Assembly (NCBI GenBank): GCA_040954595.2
Contig: CM082593.2
Span: forward strand, 10,850,001-10,914,000
Direction: 5' to 3'
Source: Balanoglossus misakiensis
Lineage: Eukaryota > Hemichordata
DNA: 64,000 nucleotides
Shown: piece by piece, positions 45,300 through 57,739 of the stretch
How positions within the stretch are numbered: position 1 is the stretch's first letter
How the letters are laid out: every line of letters begins with the position of its first letter
Notes under the pieces: generated by a model
The model's database searches: none
Seen by the model: the letters and a program-made list of their open reading frames with translations, nothing else
What the model was told of the DNA's origin: nothing
Position numbers and translations under genes: made by a program

Positions 45300-48200
45300 T
45301 ACATCCATACATAAATACAGACGCAACTGATTCCATAAGGCCCATGGTACATACCATATGGGACCTAAAAACTGCAGAAGCTACACAAAACATTAATACT
45401 GAAAACATGGCAAACAGTTGTTGCTAACGGGGTTTTAAATCTCCCTTATAGATATTTTTGAACTCCCAATTTATGATTATTGACTGTTTGATTGATTAGT
45501 TGTTGCACAAATGATAGTATTATCAAAGTAAATAATATCTGTGAGAAATTTCTTTTCATATTTATTTGAATATGGATAGGGTAAGATGGGGGTTAAACAA
45601 AACTACATTTGTTCAAAAGTGGCAAAAACACAAATATGCAAAAATCACTATAATTGTACACCATCTTACTTAAATCACTACAAGGAACATTCCTGTCAAA
45701 GTTCAAAGCAATCTGACAAGCGCTTTCAGACACAGCGAATTTGATAACCATCTACAAATATATTTTTATTTTTTAAACAATTCTTTTACAACACCTTACT
45801 TGGGTTACCCCCCTAGGAATCTGCATTCTGAGCAAAAATTACAAAATTGCTCAAAATTATAAATATACCAATTTCACAACAATTTGCAATTTGAACAAAA
45901 ACTATGGCTTTCAGAAAGGAAGATTTTTCTTTACCAATAATGCAGTAAAAGACAAAACAATAAAAATAGAAAATTCATAATATTAGCTCAAAACAAAACA
46001 TACAGGACTGTATGGCATTTATTGACATTTATAAGAATATGGACAGGGTATGATAGGGGGGGGGGGAATTATAAATTCCAAGGGGGTCATCAATTTTTTG
46101 TCATAGCTTTTTGGGGCCATAGAAAAAATAACCTAAAAAGTAGGAAATCCTACGTCCCCCTAAGCTTTCATTCTGGCCAACAACTTTTTATGAAGGCTTC
46201 TGCAGTTGTTAAAAACAGATTGCCTGCTATGTTAGACTATCAATCTATAGAGGGGATGAAAAATGTCCTTTTGTCAAGTGTCTGGATTTTGATAACTTCA
46301 ACAGGTAAAAATATATTTGTAGATGTTTATCAAATTCGCTATGTCTGAAACAGTATGCTTGCAAATGTATTAATATAGTCAGATAATATGAATAGTGAAG
46401 ATAGCAAAACAAACAGGTTTATGCTTATAGCCATAACTTCTATTAGTGATGTACATGTTGTACTTAGCAAATAATTGTTATGATCAACTTGGTTTTTATT
46501 GCACAAGATCTTTTTATTGCATCCATGTTTCGTTTCATTCTGGATAATAGTCTGTCTAAATAAGTTAACAGGCTTGATGAGGGTTATTTTAAACAGTGTT
46601 CTCAAAAAACCTGCAATGTCATGCCCTATATTTATAAAGTTGAGGAGAGGTTGTATTCCTAGCAGGATGTTGAAATCATTGGAGGACAAACCCTGCCAGT
46701 ACCAAAAGTTGCTGGGTGTTATAAATGTTTGAGTAACCCCCCCCCCCCCCTTCCCCAATAACACAATATATACTAAAACATTTTTACAACATCTTACTCA
46801 GTTTACCCTTAGGAATATGCCTACCAAATCAATCTGGCATGCAGTTTTAAAGAAAAAAAAATGACCAAAAGTGGCAAAAATTGCTCAAAATTAAAATATG
46901 CAAATTTTTCAACAATTTGAACAAAACTTTGGTTACTCAGACAACCATTAGAAGCTTCATACTAAAATTCAAAGAATGAGGCCTATAACTTTAAGAAATG
47001 ATGATTTCTTTACCAATAATGTGGAATAATACAAAAAATGCATAAAAGATTTTTGGCATAAAAAATTAAAAATCGATCATATTAGCTCAAAACATACAGG
47101 ACTGTTTGAGGTAGACATAAGGTACATGCATACTGATTTTCAAATGAATGTGACCAGTGGTTGTTGAGTTTGAGTTTTGACCAATTTCACATTTTCCTAG
47201 CTAATTTGCATATTTTTGGCAATGACAGCTTCATTTGAACAAACTCCAATCTTCAGCCTGGCCTGCATCTACACACCAAATATCGAGGTCATATGCCCAG
47301 CGGTTTTCAAGTTTGTGATGTGGACGGACATACAGACATACATACATACATCCACCGATATCATAAGGTCCCATGGTAAAGCAAATGGGACCTTACAAAA
47401 CTATGATAACTCAGATCACCTATGAAGCTTCATACTAAATTTCAAATAAGTCAGCTGATCAATTCCAGAAAAGCAGATTTTCTACCGATAATGTGGAAAG
47501 AGACAAAAAATACATAAAAAATCGAAAATTCACATTAGCTCACAACATATAGAACTGTGTGAGGTTAACATAACTTACAGGAATACCAATTTTCAATTTT
47601 GAAAGCAATTTGCTCAGTAGTTGTCGAGTTCCCGAGTTTGGACGAATTTGACACTTTCCCAGCTAATTTGCATATTTTGGCAATGACAACTTCATTTTGA
47701 CAACTCCCACTTAATGCCCTGCCTGCATCTCCACACTAAATATCAAGGTCACATGCCAGTGGTTTCCAAGTGTTTGATATTGATAGACATACAGACAAAC
47801 ATCCATACAGACATCCATATATACAGGTGCAACTGATCCCATAAGGTCCCATGGTATAAATACATATACCTGCACCAAATGGGACCTAATAATTCTGATA
47901 AAATGCCTACATAGTAAGTTTAAAAACCAATTGTACCTTCAACGTCCTTGGACAACAATGGCTAATATTACTTGCCAAGGGCGACTAGAATTTTGGGGGC
48001 CTGATGCAATTCTGATACATGTACTTCATGATTTAGAGATATTGTGAAAATCCTGTCAACCGAATTACAGGGAAATCAGATTTTCCATGTAAAATCATAT
48101 CACCCAAAAATGTCAAGTGTCGAAAATAATTTTGAAACAAAAAGTCTACTCAAAATCATACCAAAATTTAAATTTTAAAGCAGTACGTTAGGCAAGCAAT

Positions 48201-48586
48201 TTGAGAATGAAGAAACTTACAAAAAAATTATAAATTGAAAATAACTTACAAATGCCGTACACAAACTTACAATCACTACCATATTACTGTACAAGTTAAA
48301 AGGACATTGTACCAGCAGAGACATTGCGATCGAGCAATCCCCAAGATATACATGACATGGTCTAATTACAAATATTGAATATGTAAAATAGGTACACAAC
48401 ACTTCCATTCTTTCAGTACAGTCAGCTGCTTGTTAACAATAGGCATGTAGCTATTTCATCAAATTTACAGCCCAAGTCATGCCTATACAATTCTCCCTTA
48501 AGCTACCCTAAGTGAGTGATGAAAATCTCATATGGTCGACAATTGATGGCCGATTTTTGCCATGTTAAAGAAATGGGAGTTCATAA

Positions 48587-49380
48587 GGCTGCATTCACAA
48601 ACACCTCTGGAGAGGGGGGGGGGCAGGAGAATTGAGCGGGGGGGGGGGGGATTTGAAAAATTGAAGGTATGTAAGGGGGGATTTGAAATAATTTAGGGAC
48701 TGAAAGGGGGGACTTGAAAACTTTGACGACTAAATATTTATTTTGAGTCCACAAAAATGCAGTTTCGCGCCCTTTATTTTACACCCCCTCCCACACCCAC
48801 CCCCCTCCATTCATCAACACCTTTCAATCATTAACTGGTTTATCTAGTGTCCCATGTCAGGGGACTTGCCCCCACCCCATGATAACTTTGAGTGGCGACG
48901 GTTAAATTTATCCTCCCCAACATACTGGTAGTTGAGTTAATTTGCTTTTGCCGGGTTCATAAAAATGCAGCTTTGAGCTCTGTATTTTATAAAATTTTCT
49001 TACGTGGGAGGGGGACACCCCTTCCCACACCCACCCCCTTCAATTCCCGGTTTACAATGTCTCCCAACACAGAATACAAATACTTAAAAAATAAAAACCA
49101 TGTTCAGTTTTAATACCCACTGATGAGGGGAAACATCAGTTTCAAAGTCTTTTCATGGGAGCGCTGTTTTTCTTTTTTACAAGATAGATAAGTGATGTGT
49201 TTTGCTCTGTGAAAGAAAATGGGGGGGGGGGATTTTAAAATTTTGGCAGTTCAGAAGGGGGTGGGGGATTTGAAAATATTTCGGGTTGTGTACAGGGGGG
49301 GGGGGGGCATGTGAAAATTAGCAGTAAAAAAATTGAATTCTCCCCCCCCCCCCCATCCAGAGGTGTTTGTGAATGGAGCC
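48587..49380. mobile_element. Harbinger-like non-autonomous element, TAA target duplication
   Basis: TAA at 48584-48586 and 49381-49383. Left end GGCTGCATTCACAAACACCT, right end AGGTGTTTGTGAATGGAGCC: a 20 bp inverted repeat with two mismatches. Poly-G and poly-C runs follow inside both ends. The duplicated copy B reads TCATAAGCTAAAATGATG at about 54572, the empty site. A 3 bp TWA-type target and GG...CC ends fit the PIF/Harbinger group (inference). The internal 700 bp has no transposase. Confidence 0.9.
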
Positions 49381-49745
49381 TAAGCTAAAGCTAAAGTGAT
49401 AATGGGTCATAACAGACAAAATAACAAAATGTGAAAAACATTTAATGAGTTTAATATGCTAACTACGGAGACAGACATGTTTGACCAAAGCATGAAATAC
49501 ACAAAATGTATCATTTCTTCCACCTCTTACTACATCTTACTTAATTTATGCTTCACATGAAGATTTGAACTTGACCATTTAATTCATGTCATCACGATCA
49601 TATCACAGGCAACCGAGGCTAGAATTCGAAGGAAAAAAGTATTGATAACTGGAAGGTGTAAATTAGTTCGTAGACATACATTGTTTCCTATTGTTTCGGT
49701 TGTGCCACGCCCGATAAAAGCAAATATACAGCAAGTCATGCTTAC

Positions 49746-49820
49746 CATTGAGCGGTCTTAAACTCGCCCCAGACGAGGAAGAGAATCCCGAGTTGAAATG
49801 CAGACAATTTCAGGCAGCAT
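49746..49820 (-). other. Exon-like block, copy 1 (weak)
   Basis: On the minus strand, an acceptor-like TTGATTCACAG is followed by 75 bases and a strong donor (CTCAATG|GTAAGCATG). One frame is open and reads CCLKLSAFQLGILFLVWGEF. The related blocks at 56231-56305 (four transitions away) and 55231-55303 (much diverged) keep both splice-like ends. The first pair is explained by the segmental duplication, so conservation is not independent. It could be an exon of an unidentified gene or part of a repeat. Confidence 0.25.
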
Positions 49821-49850
49821 CTGTGAATCAAATAGATATAGAAGTTAGTA

Positions 49851-52484
49851 ACCAGTCATAGTAGCTCTAAGTTGGGTGTAAAAGTCTAAGTTGGGTGTAC
49901 TAACTCTCCTTGTTAACAGTAACTTTCAAAGAAACTGAGCAATTGGTTAAAAAGATTTGCTATCCAAAAACAAAGAAATTTACAACAAACTACCTAAATA
50001 TTGACAACAGGAATTTAATCAAAGTTGCACATACATGTACATGTGTTATGAAATTGTTAACTAACTTCCAAAGCAATCAGGAACCAGATATTAACTGAAT
50101 ATGCTCACGTGCAGTACTGTGATTGGTTGACAGAATAACAAGATTAGAAAAACCAGTTTTAAACCATTTTGGTTTATAGTGTATATGGTGTAAGGGTTGT
50201 GTGTTGCACCATTGTGAAATGTAAACATGTTTGTGGAATTGTTGCCTTGTCAATTTTTGTAAGGGGTTATGAGTCATGTACCCCATCCTGAACTGCATAA
50301 AAATAATAAGTCTATGGAATTCTAAAACTCTTTGATCAAAAATGGCAAGAAATATACCAAAAAGTATGAATATTTCACCAGATTTCAACAAATCTGATTT
50401 CTGTTCATGCCTAAGAACCTCTTTAACAAGTTTCAATAAGGTAGACATTTTGGCAAACAACAGGAAATTCAGACAAATCTGACTGATATCACATATATGA
50501 ATTCCCATTCAAAGTTTCAAACCAATTGGACTTGTGGTATTACCGAAGACTATTTGGCCAAACCCTGCAGAAATTCCCAAAAAATACAATTATGCAAATT
50601 TCATTACAATTTGATCATATCTGACTGAGATCACCCCTAGAAACCCAAATACAAAGTATCAAAACAATTGCACCTACATTTCACAGGATTGGATTTTTTG
50701 GCAAAAACAGGAAATATTGCCCAAAAATGCATTTTTGCAAATTTCACCACCGTTTGCACAAATGTGATTCAGGTAAGCCCTATGAACCTCCATACCAAGT
50801 TTCCAATCAATTGGACATGTAATTTCAGAGAAAAATTTTTTTTAACAAAACTGCAGAAAATTCCCCCAAAAATTCATAAAAAATAGGAAACGCCAGATAC
50901 TGACTCCACCTGAACAAAATCATACGAGGTCTTCCCAAAGTACTTGCACACCAATGCACGCCAATTTTTAACTTAATCTGATCCGCTGTTATTAAGTTTT
51001 TCAATTTTGACTATTTGAACATTTTTCCAGTTAATACCAGTATGCATTTTTTCGCAATAACAATTTCTATGTACACACTAAATATCAGTAGTTTCAAGTT
51101 TTTGATGTTGATGGACATACACATACATACATCAATACATTAAGACGAAACTGATCCATTCACAAAATACATAATTCTGTATGAGGCACACATACAGACA
51201 TACATAGCCGACGGACACCAACTTATGCTATAAGCTGACATTTATATACATGTTAGCCAAAAACCAAAATCAACCTCAAAATAGACATTAAAATATATTG
51301 CACCACCATGAGAAGACAAATTCATTTTTTGACAAATTTTCTGGGGCGTCATTGATATAGCATGGCATATTGTCAAAGTACGTAGGCTCTGTGATAAGAT
51401 TCCATACACACAAAATGGTAACCTTGGAAGTCCAGCTGACGTAGTTATGCAATGGCGTCTCGTGTATTCCGTCGCCAAAAAATCATCGTAAACTAATTGA
51501 TAGTCGGGGTCACAATTCAAGACGACTTTCTCTAAATTCTTTATGAATGGATTAAATCGAAATCGAAATGTTGACGTATGACGTACGGAATGAGATCTGA
51601 ACAGACATTCAATGTTATCATTCTCGCTCGATCACATATTGGGTAGGCCATCTAGCAATCGCTATATAGTATTGGCGATAACAGACTGTCTATAAACACA
51701 CAAAACGGATTTTACTGTTGAGTGTGATCAACCGCCATGTTATTTTTCTCTGAACAATAGACAAATAGAAAGCCTGGTGACATTTTGAGATTGACTGCGT
51801 GAGGACCACAATATGCGTGAATCATTTACGGTTTGTCTTGATGAATGGGTCACGTCATAGTCATAACGCGGATTCGGCTGCACGCCAACTATCCGCCATA
51901 TTGTCTCCACTAACTTACTCGTAAGTAGTTTCAAACTTCATTTGAAAAGAGTATTCGTCTGACGGTCCTGTAGATTAACAATTTACGCTCTATGAAGCAA
52001 CTAAACAACGTTAGCTTCCTTGTGGATTCACGTAGGGAAGTTATTCGTAACGACGGGTACAGCGTCTGAGCATGGACAGAACCACGGCAATATCGCCAGG
52101 AATGTCTCATTTCACAGCGCCCTCAAACAGTCGATCTCCTCAAACTATCGTTTCCACTGGTCATATATGCAGCATTAACGAAAGCTCTCATAGACAACCA
52201 TGTAATAGAAAAATTAAAACTTTAATAACTTCATTAATATCAAAGCCACACCCACCAAAACCTTTCCAGTTCTTGCCATATGATATCTGAACCTGTGTAC
52301 TAAATTTGGTTGAAATCGGTTCAGCGGTTCTTGAGATATCGGGTATACAGACAGACACACACATACACAGACATCGCTAAACTATAAGCTCACGTGATTT
52401 TCAGGTGAGCTAAAAATTGGGTTACCCCTAGGAATATTCCTACCATATTTCAAAGCCATCAAAAAAGCAGTTTCAAAGAAAAAC
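49851..52484. other. AT-rich DNA with repeat F fragments and a CpG-richer patch, no gene recognised
   Basis: 50330-51190 carries repeat F-like motifs ending in ACATACACATACATACATC. 51480-52150 is richer in CpG and holds two CCGCCAT motifs (about 51731 and 51894), YY1-like. 52230-52400 holds a GAAATCGGTTCAGCGGTTCT then CAGACAGACACACACA run of a dispersed-repeat type. ORFs here (for instance the plus-strand one at 52072) run into this repeat and lack support. A promoter in the CpG patch is possible but unproved. Confidence 0.5.
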
Positions 52485-55230
52485 ACATTTGTTCAAAAGT
52501 GGCAAAAACACAAATATGCAAACATCTCTATAATTGTACACCATCTTACTTCAATCACTACAAGGAACATTCCTGCCAAAATTCAAAGCAATCTGACAAG
52601 GGTTTGAACGGTTTAACAGAAAACAGTTTTTGACAAAGATTGCAAAAAATATCCCCAATAACACAAGCACGCAGTTTTAACCATTTTATGACATCTTCCT
52701 TGGGTTACCCCTGGGAATCTGCCTACCAAATTGCAAAGCATTCTGACCATAATTGGCAAAATTGCTCAAAATTATAAATATGCCTATTTTACAACAATCT
52801 GAACAAAAAATATGGTAACTCGGACCACCCATAGGAAGCTTCATACTAAATTTCGAAGGAGTCGGACTATCGCTTTCAGAAGTGAAGATTTTTTTTTACC
52901 AATAATGTGGAAAAAGACAAAAAAAATTAATAAACATTAGAAAATTCATAATATTAGCTCACAACATACAGGACTGTATGGGGTTCATTGACATACCAAT
53001 CTGACCAGTGGTTGTCAAGTTTCTGACTTTTGACCAATTTCACATTTACACAGGTAATATTTTGGCAATGACAATTTAATTTGAACAAAATCCCATCTAC
53101 AGCCCCGCCTGCATCTACACACTAAATATGGAAGTGATATGCCCAGCGGTTTTCATCCATTCACTCATACATACAAATGCAACTGATTCCATAAGGTCCC
53201 AATCGTATATATGTACATAAACCAAATGGGACCTAAAAATTGCTCCAAAATTATAAATACGCAATTTTTGGCAACAATTTAAACAAAACTATGGTTGGTA
53301 ACTCAGATCACCTATGAAGCTTCATAATAAATTTCAAACAAGTCAGCTGATCAATTCCAGAAAAGTAGGTTTTTACCGACAATGTGTAAAGAGACAAAAA
53401 AAATGCTTAAAAATAGAAAATTCACATTATTAGCTCACAACATGTAGAATTGTGAGAGGATACCATAAGGTACATGCATACCAATTATCAATTTTGAAAG
53501 CAATTTGCCCAGTAGTTGTTGAGTTCCCAAGTTTTGACGAATTTGACACTTTCCCAGCTAATTTGCATATTTTGGCAATGACAACTTCACTTAGACAAAC
53601 TCCCATCTACTGCCCTGTCTGCACATTAAATATCAAGGTGAAATGCCAGTAGTTTCCAAATGTTTGATGTTGATGGACATACAAACATCCATACATACAG
53701 GTGCAACTGATCCCGTAAGGTACCATGGTATAAATACATATACCAAATGGGACCTAATAATTCTGATAAAATGCGTACATACGTACATACATACAAGTCA
53801 GCAATAAGGAGACGGGATAGTGGGCTGGCACTGAGTGTCTATTTCTATTGCAAATTATAAACATGCAGCAAGTGTAAAAACCACATGTACCTTCAACGTC
53901 CTTGGACAACACATTTTTGTAACTTTCCCAGATCAATGGCTAATATTACTTGCCAAAGGCGACTAGAATTTTGGGGGCCTGATGCAAGTCTGATACATGT
54001 ACTTCATGATTTAGAGATATGATGAAAATCCTGTCAACCGAATTACAGGGAAATCAGATTTTCCATGTAAAATCATATCACCCAAAAGTGTCAAAAATAA
54101 TTTTGAAACAAAAAGTCTACTCAAAATCATACCAAAATTTAAATGTTAATGCAGTACGTTAGGCAAGCAATTTGAGAATGAAGAAACTTACAAAATAATT
54201 TATAAATTGTAAATAATTTACAAATGCCGCACACAAACTTACAATTACTACCATATTACTGAACATGTTAAAAGGACATTGTACCAGCAGAGACATTGTG
54301 ATCGAGCAATCCCCAAGATATACATGACATGGTCTAATTACAAATATTGAATATGTAAAATATGTACACAACACTTCCAGTCTTACAGTACAGTCAGCTG
54401 CTTGTGAACAATAGTCATGTAGCTATTTCATCAAATTTACAGCCCAAGTCTTGCCTATACAATTCTCCCTACTTTAAACACGTTTTAAGCTACCCTAAAT
54501 GAGTGATGAAAATCTCATACGGTCGATAATTTCAAGATGGCCGATTTTTGCCATGTTAAAGAAATGGGAGTTCATAAGCTAAAATGATGATGGGTCATTC
54601 TTGAACTTTTTAACAGAAAAAATAGCAAAAGTGAAAAAAAGTTTAATATGCTAACTACCGAGACAGAAATGTTTGACCGAAGGAAGTCATGAAATACAGT
54701 AAACATATCATTTCTTCTATCTCTTACTACAGTTGGTTATGGACTTTCCGCCCAGAATGCAATGAGATTTGACACCTAGCGCAAAGTGAAAAACCTATTT
54801 AAGGCAGCCAGAATTTTCTGCATAGTATGACGGAAACATTTGTAAAGTCATGGCTAGCATGGGTTGGCAGGTTTATGGGACCCGCTCAGGTTCCCTCGAA
54901 TAACACATAATGCATGATTGGTGACTGATTATTGTTTATTTGTTGATTTTGTCACATTTTCAGAAAAATCCCTATCAATCAGTCATATTTGTTTGGCCTT
55001 GCTATACAGCGCAATATGAATCTTGTTGACTGAAATTGTTGAGGATAGTGGTACATAAAGGTTACCAATTGGAAAATATTAAAATGATTATTAGTGGTGT
55101 CCAACTCTTCATGATAACCAGTTGTGGCTTGCCACCACCATAATTTTAAAAGGGTGACTTCACTATTTGATGGGAAAAGGTAGCATTTACAAACAAGCTA
55201 TGGAGCATGTATACAGCAAGGTGTGCTTAC

Positions 55231-55303
55231 CGGAAAGCGGTCTTGGATCAGGCCTAGGTATTCTCTTCCTCCTCCGGCATACGTTGAAATGCTGTGTTTA
55301 AGA
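55231..55303 (-). other. Exon-like block, copy 2 (weak)
   Basis: Minus strand: TTGATTCACAG acceptor-like, 73 bases, donor TTTCCG|GTAAGCACA. The frame open throughout reads LKHSISTYAGGGREYLGLIQ. Flanks (TGTGAATCAAATA, TTAGTAACCAATCA) match those of the blocks at 49746 and 56231, so it is an older relative. No identified function. Confidence 0.22.
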
Positions 55304-55641
55304 CTGTGAATCAAATATATGCAAATATTAATTAGTAACCAATCAACCTTGCTTTAGAATTATGTGGGCCATACAAATTAGTGAAAATATGCAAAACATG
55401 GTATAATATAGGGTCAGAAAAAATTTCCAGCCTGTTTGTGTCATGATTTACATTTTTCTTTCTGGCCTAAAGTATTGTTTTATTTCACTCTAAACAACAT
55501 TACTTTCCTTCATGCGTCTAATATAATAACAGATCTCTTAGCCAGTTTGATTAAGCATAGTGTTGGACTAGCACACGTTCAGCCAAAGTTAAAGTATCTC
55601 CCTGTGTATTGATATGGGAGTAATTTTAGCTATATGGTTAA

Positions 55642-55988
55642 AGGGACAAAGTCTCTCTGTCGCTGTCCTTTTTCCATTAATTATGTTTGATACAAGACAC
55701 TGTTTATGTCAATGTACATTTGGATATATAGTGAATAAATGATCAACCACACAAAACTTCCATCCCGCTTGTATGATATGAGAGTAAAAACTCGCCCAAA
55801 ATGAATAAATGGTAAAGAACGATTATTCATTTTGGCGAGTATTTTTACTCTCGTGTCTACAAGTGGGACGGAAGTTGTGTGTGGCTGAACGTTCATTCAC
55901 TATATATCTACATGTAGAATAACAAACGGTGTCTTGTATCAAATATAATTAATGGAAAAAAGGGCAGCGAGAGAGAGACTTTGTCCCT
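55642..55988. mobile_element. MITE family A, complete copy, TTAA-flanked
   Basis: TTAA at 55638-55641 and 55989-55992. Ends AGGGACAAAGTCTCTCTG and AGAGAGACTTTGTCCCT. The whole 347 bp is an imperfect palindrome around about 55815-55825, with AAAACTCGCCCAAAATGAAT facing TTCATTTTGGCGAGTA. This copy defines the family; 2384-2691 and 3474-3764 are shorter. A lone end lies at about 58815-58846. Confidence 0.92.
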
Positions 55989-56230
55989 TTAAGGAAATGC
56001 ATCCACATTTATTTTATGCTCCACGTGAAGATTTGAACTTGTGAGTTGTCCATCTAATTCATGACATCACGATCATATCACAAGCAATCGAGGCCAGAAT
56101 TCGAAGGGGAAAAAACAGGTACATTGTATTGAAAGCTGGAATATGTAAATTAGTTCGTAGACATACATTTCTTCCTATTGTTTCGGTTGCAACACCCGAT
56201 AAAAGCAAATATAAAGCAAGTCATGCTTAC

Positions 56231-56305
56231 CATTGAGCGGTCTTAAACTCGCCCCGGACAAGGAAGAGAATCCCGAGTTGAAACGCAGACAGTTTCAGGC
56301 AGCAT
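56231..56305 (-). other. Exon-like block, copy 3 (weak)
   Basis: As 49746-49820, with four transitions. The open minus frame reads CCLKLSAFQLGILFLVRGEF; three of the four changes are silent in that frame. Only four differences exist and the flanks diverge at a similar rate, so this is not evidence of selection. Confidence 0.25.
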
Positions 56306-56508
56306 CTGTGAATCAAATAGACATAGAAGTTAGTAACCAGTCATAGAAGCTCTGCGTGGCAGGGCTGCGTGTTAACGGCTATACCATAGCTCCCACTGGT
56401 AGCTTATAACAGTCTCAATGGTGCCAAAAATCTCCCCAACAACAAAACCAACCCTGGTCAGTTTATTCGCTATCGCTTTGCCTTAAAAGTTATACTGTAG
56501 TGTGTTAC

Positions 56509-56927
56509 CACAGGGGGCTCCTCCCTCCGCATTTTTTATTGTTTGTTTGTTGTTGTTGATTGGCATAATAAACAAATACATATTTCTTTATTAATAAATA
56601 TGGTTTGTTGACATGTAAGTGTTAGGGTATATTCAACAGTTAGGGTTACTGTTGGAATTTTTTTCGATCCACGGCCCCGGGCATCACTAAGCCACAGGGG
56701 GTGGGGGGGGGGGGGGTTTGGGGGGGGGTGATGCCGGCCATGGATCGAAAAAATGCCAACACTAATTCTAACCGTTGAATATACCATAACCTGTCAAATA
56801 TACCCTAATAACCTAACCCTTACATGTCAACAAACCATATTTATTAATAAAGAAATATGTATTTGTTTATTATGCCAATCAACAACAACAAACAAACAAT
56901 AAAATCGCCTAGGGAGAGCCCCCTGTG
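56509..56927. mobile_element. Foldback MITE, 419 bp, 7 bp target duplication GTGTTAC
   Basis: GTGTTAC at 56502-56508 and again at 56928-56934. Ends CACAGGGGGCTC and GAGCCCCCTGTG. The arms match for nearly 200 bases each (left: GATTGGCATAATAAACAAAT, ATTTCTTTATTAATAAATAT, GGTTTGTTGACATGTAAGTG; right: the inverse). The centre is G-rich (56690-56730). The arm ends fit no single superfamily I can name firmly; hAT elements usually duplicate 8 bp. Confidence 0.93.
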
Positions 56928-56934
56928 GTGTTAC

Positions 56935-57739
56935 GGTACCACCTGCTCCACAATAACAAAGCTGACTCGAGCCAACGAACGACGTACAATTTACTCGCAC
57001 GGTGTAATATAACGCACAAATTCCATGCGACTGTGAGTTTACTGTTTGGTGCTGTAACGCTTCCCAAAGTCAGAATTTCGATGTTGGGGGGACCCTCTCG
57101 CCCTACCACGACCAGTTTTTGAGAGAAGGAGTGTACATGTACTTGTAAAATAACATTAAATGCCATGCTTACCAGAGAAACGACATCATCAAGCATGGAG
57201 GCGACCGGGACCTCCATGCTTGATGAACGTCAAAGCTGCAATGATTTTTCAAATGCAATGGTCAGCGGTACGAGAACGAGGCACCAGCTGTGCGTCAATT
57301 ATGCAACTTACTTACTACTCAATCAGAATCCTGCTTCAACATGACGTAACACTAATTAGTCAAAGAATGCAATGCAACGTATGTGTGCGGGTGGAGAATG
57401 CGCCTCACGTCAATGCAGACACACCAGACACACACACTGAAATGCAAATTGAGGAATTATGTCACGGTGTTCTTTGGAAGTGCGAATGAATAAAATATTT
57501 CGTTTTCTTCAGTGTTTTTGTACTACAAAAAAAATTGCTAAAAAACGACTAGCAAGCGCTTATGCAATGAAATACAAATAAATATAATTATCGCCAATTG
57601 GAAATGGAACGTCAATCCGCATTTGTCAAAAAATAACAGAAAAGACAAAGGAGCTGAGACGTCCTAAAATAAAAGGAATGACCTCTCTGTTCTGACCTGT
57701 ATGAGGAAGCCCTATTGTAATACGCAATATGTAGGATCA
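56935..57739. other. Unique sequence with a short perfect hairpin; no gene recognised
   Basis: Less AT-rich than its surroundings. Overlapping ORFs on both strands (plus 57160-57489, minus 57217-56909) have no family match. The minus one passes a donor-like GTTTCTCTG|GTAAGCATGG at about 57172. At 57187-57201 and 57211-57225, CATCAAGCATGGAGG and CCTCCATGCTTGATG form a perfect 15 bp stem with a 9-base loop. Confidence 0.5.

Larger units (their letters stand above)
45590..49850 (+). repeat. Segmental duplication, copy A
   Basis: Direct, patchy match to 52485-56350: TTTGTTCAAAAGTGGCAAAA at 45609 and 52488; ACCTTCAACGTCCTTGGACA at about 47935 and 53890; CAGAGACATTG(C/T)GATCGAGC at about 48316 and 54286; GAGCGGTCTTAAACTCGCCC at about 49751 and 56235. 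Copy A carries the 794 bp insertion at 48587-49380 and a region 46020-46760 not seen in copy B, bounded by G and C runs. Each copy contains repeat F units, so repeats may have mediated it. Confidence 0.85.
52485..56350 (+). repeat. Segmental duplication, copy B
   Basis: Partner of 45590-49850 at about 6-7 kb distance, same orientation. It has the empty site for the Harbinger-like element (about 54572) and, unlike copy A, about 1.2 kb of extra sequence (about 54740-56010) including an exon-like block at 55231 and a family A MITE at 55642. Confidence 0.85.

Noticed and set aside
46022-46348. Plus-strand ORF of 108 codons
   Set aside because: Starts beside a poly-G run at the edge of a segment missing from the duplicate copy; no similarity recognised. 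Likely part of an insertion.
52072-52290. Plus-strand ORF of 72 codons in a CpG-richer patch
   Set aside because: Its C-terminal part runs into a dispersed-repeat segment and no domain or splice signal supports it.
57160-57489. Overlapping plus and minus ORFs of about 100 codons
   Set aside because: No recognisable family, both strands open over the same bases, and a 15 bp hairpin at the start of the overlap. Insufficient evidence for a gene.
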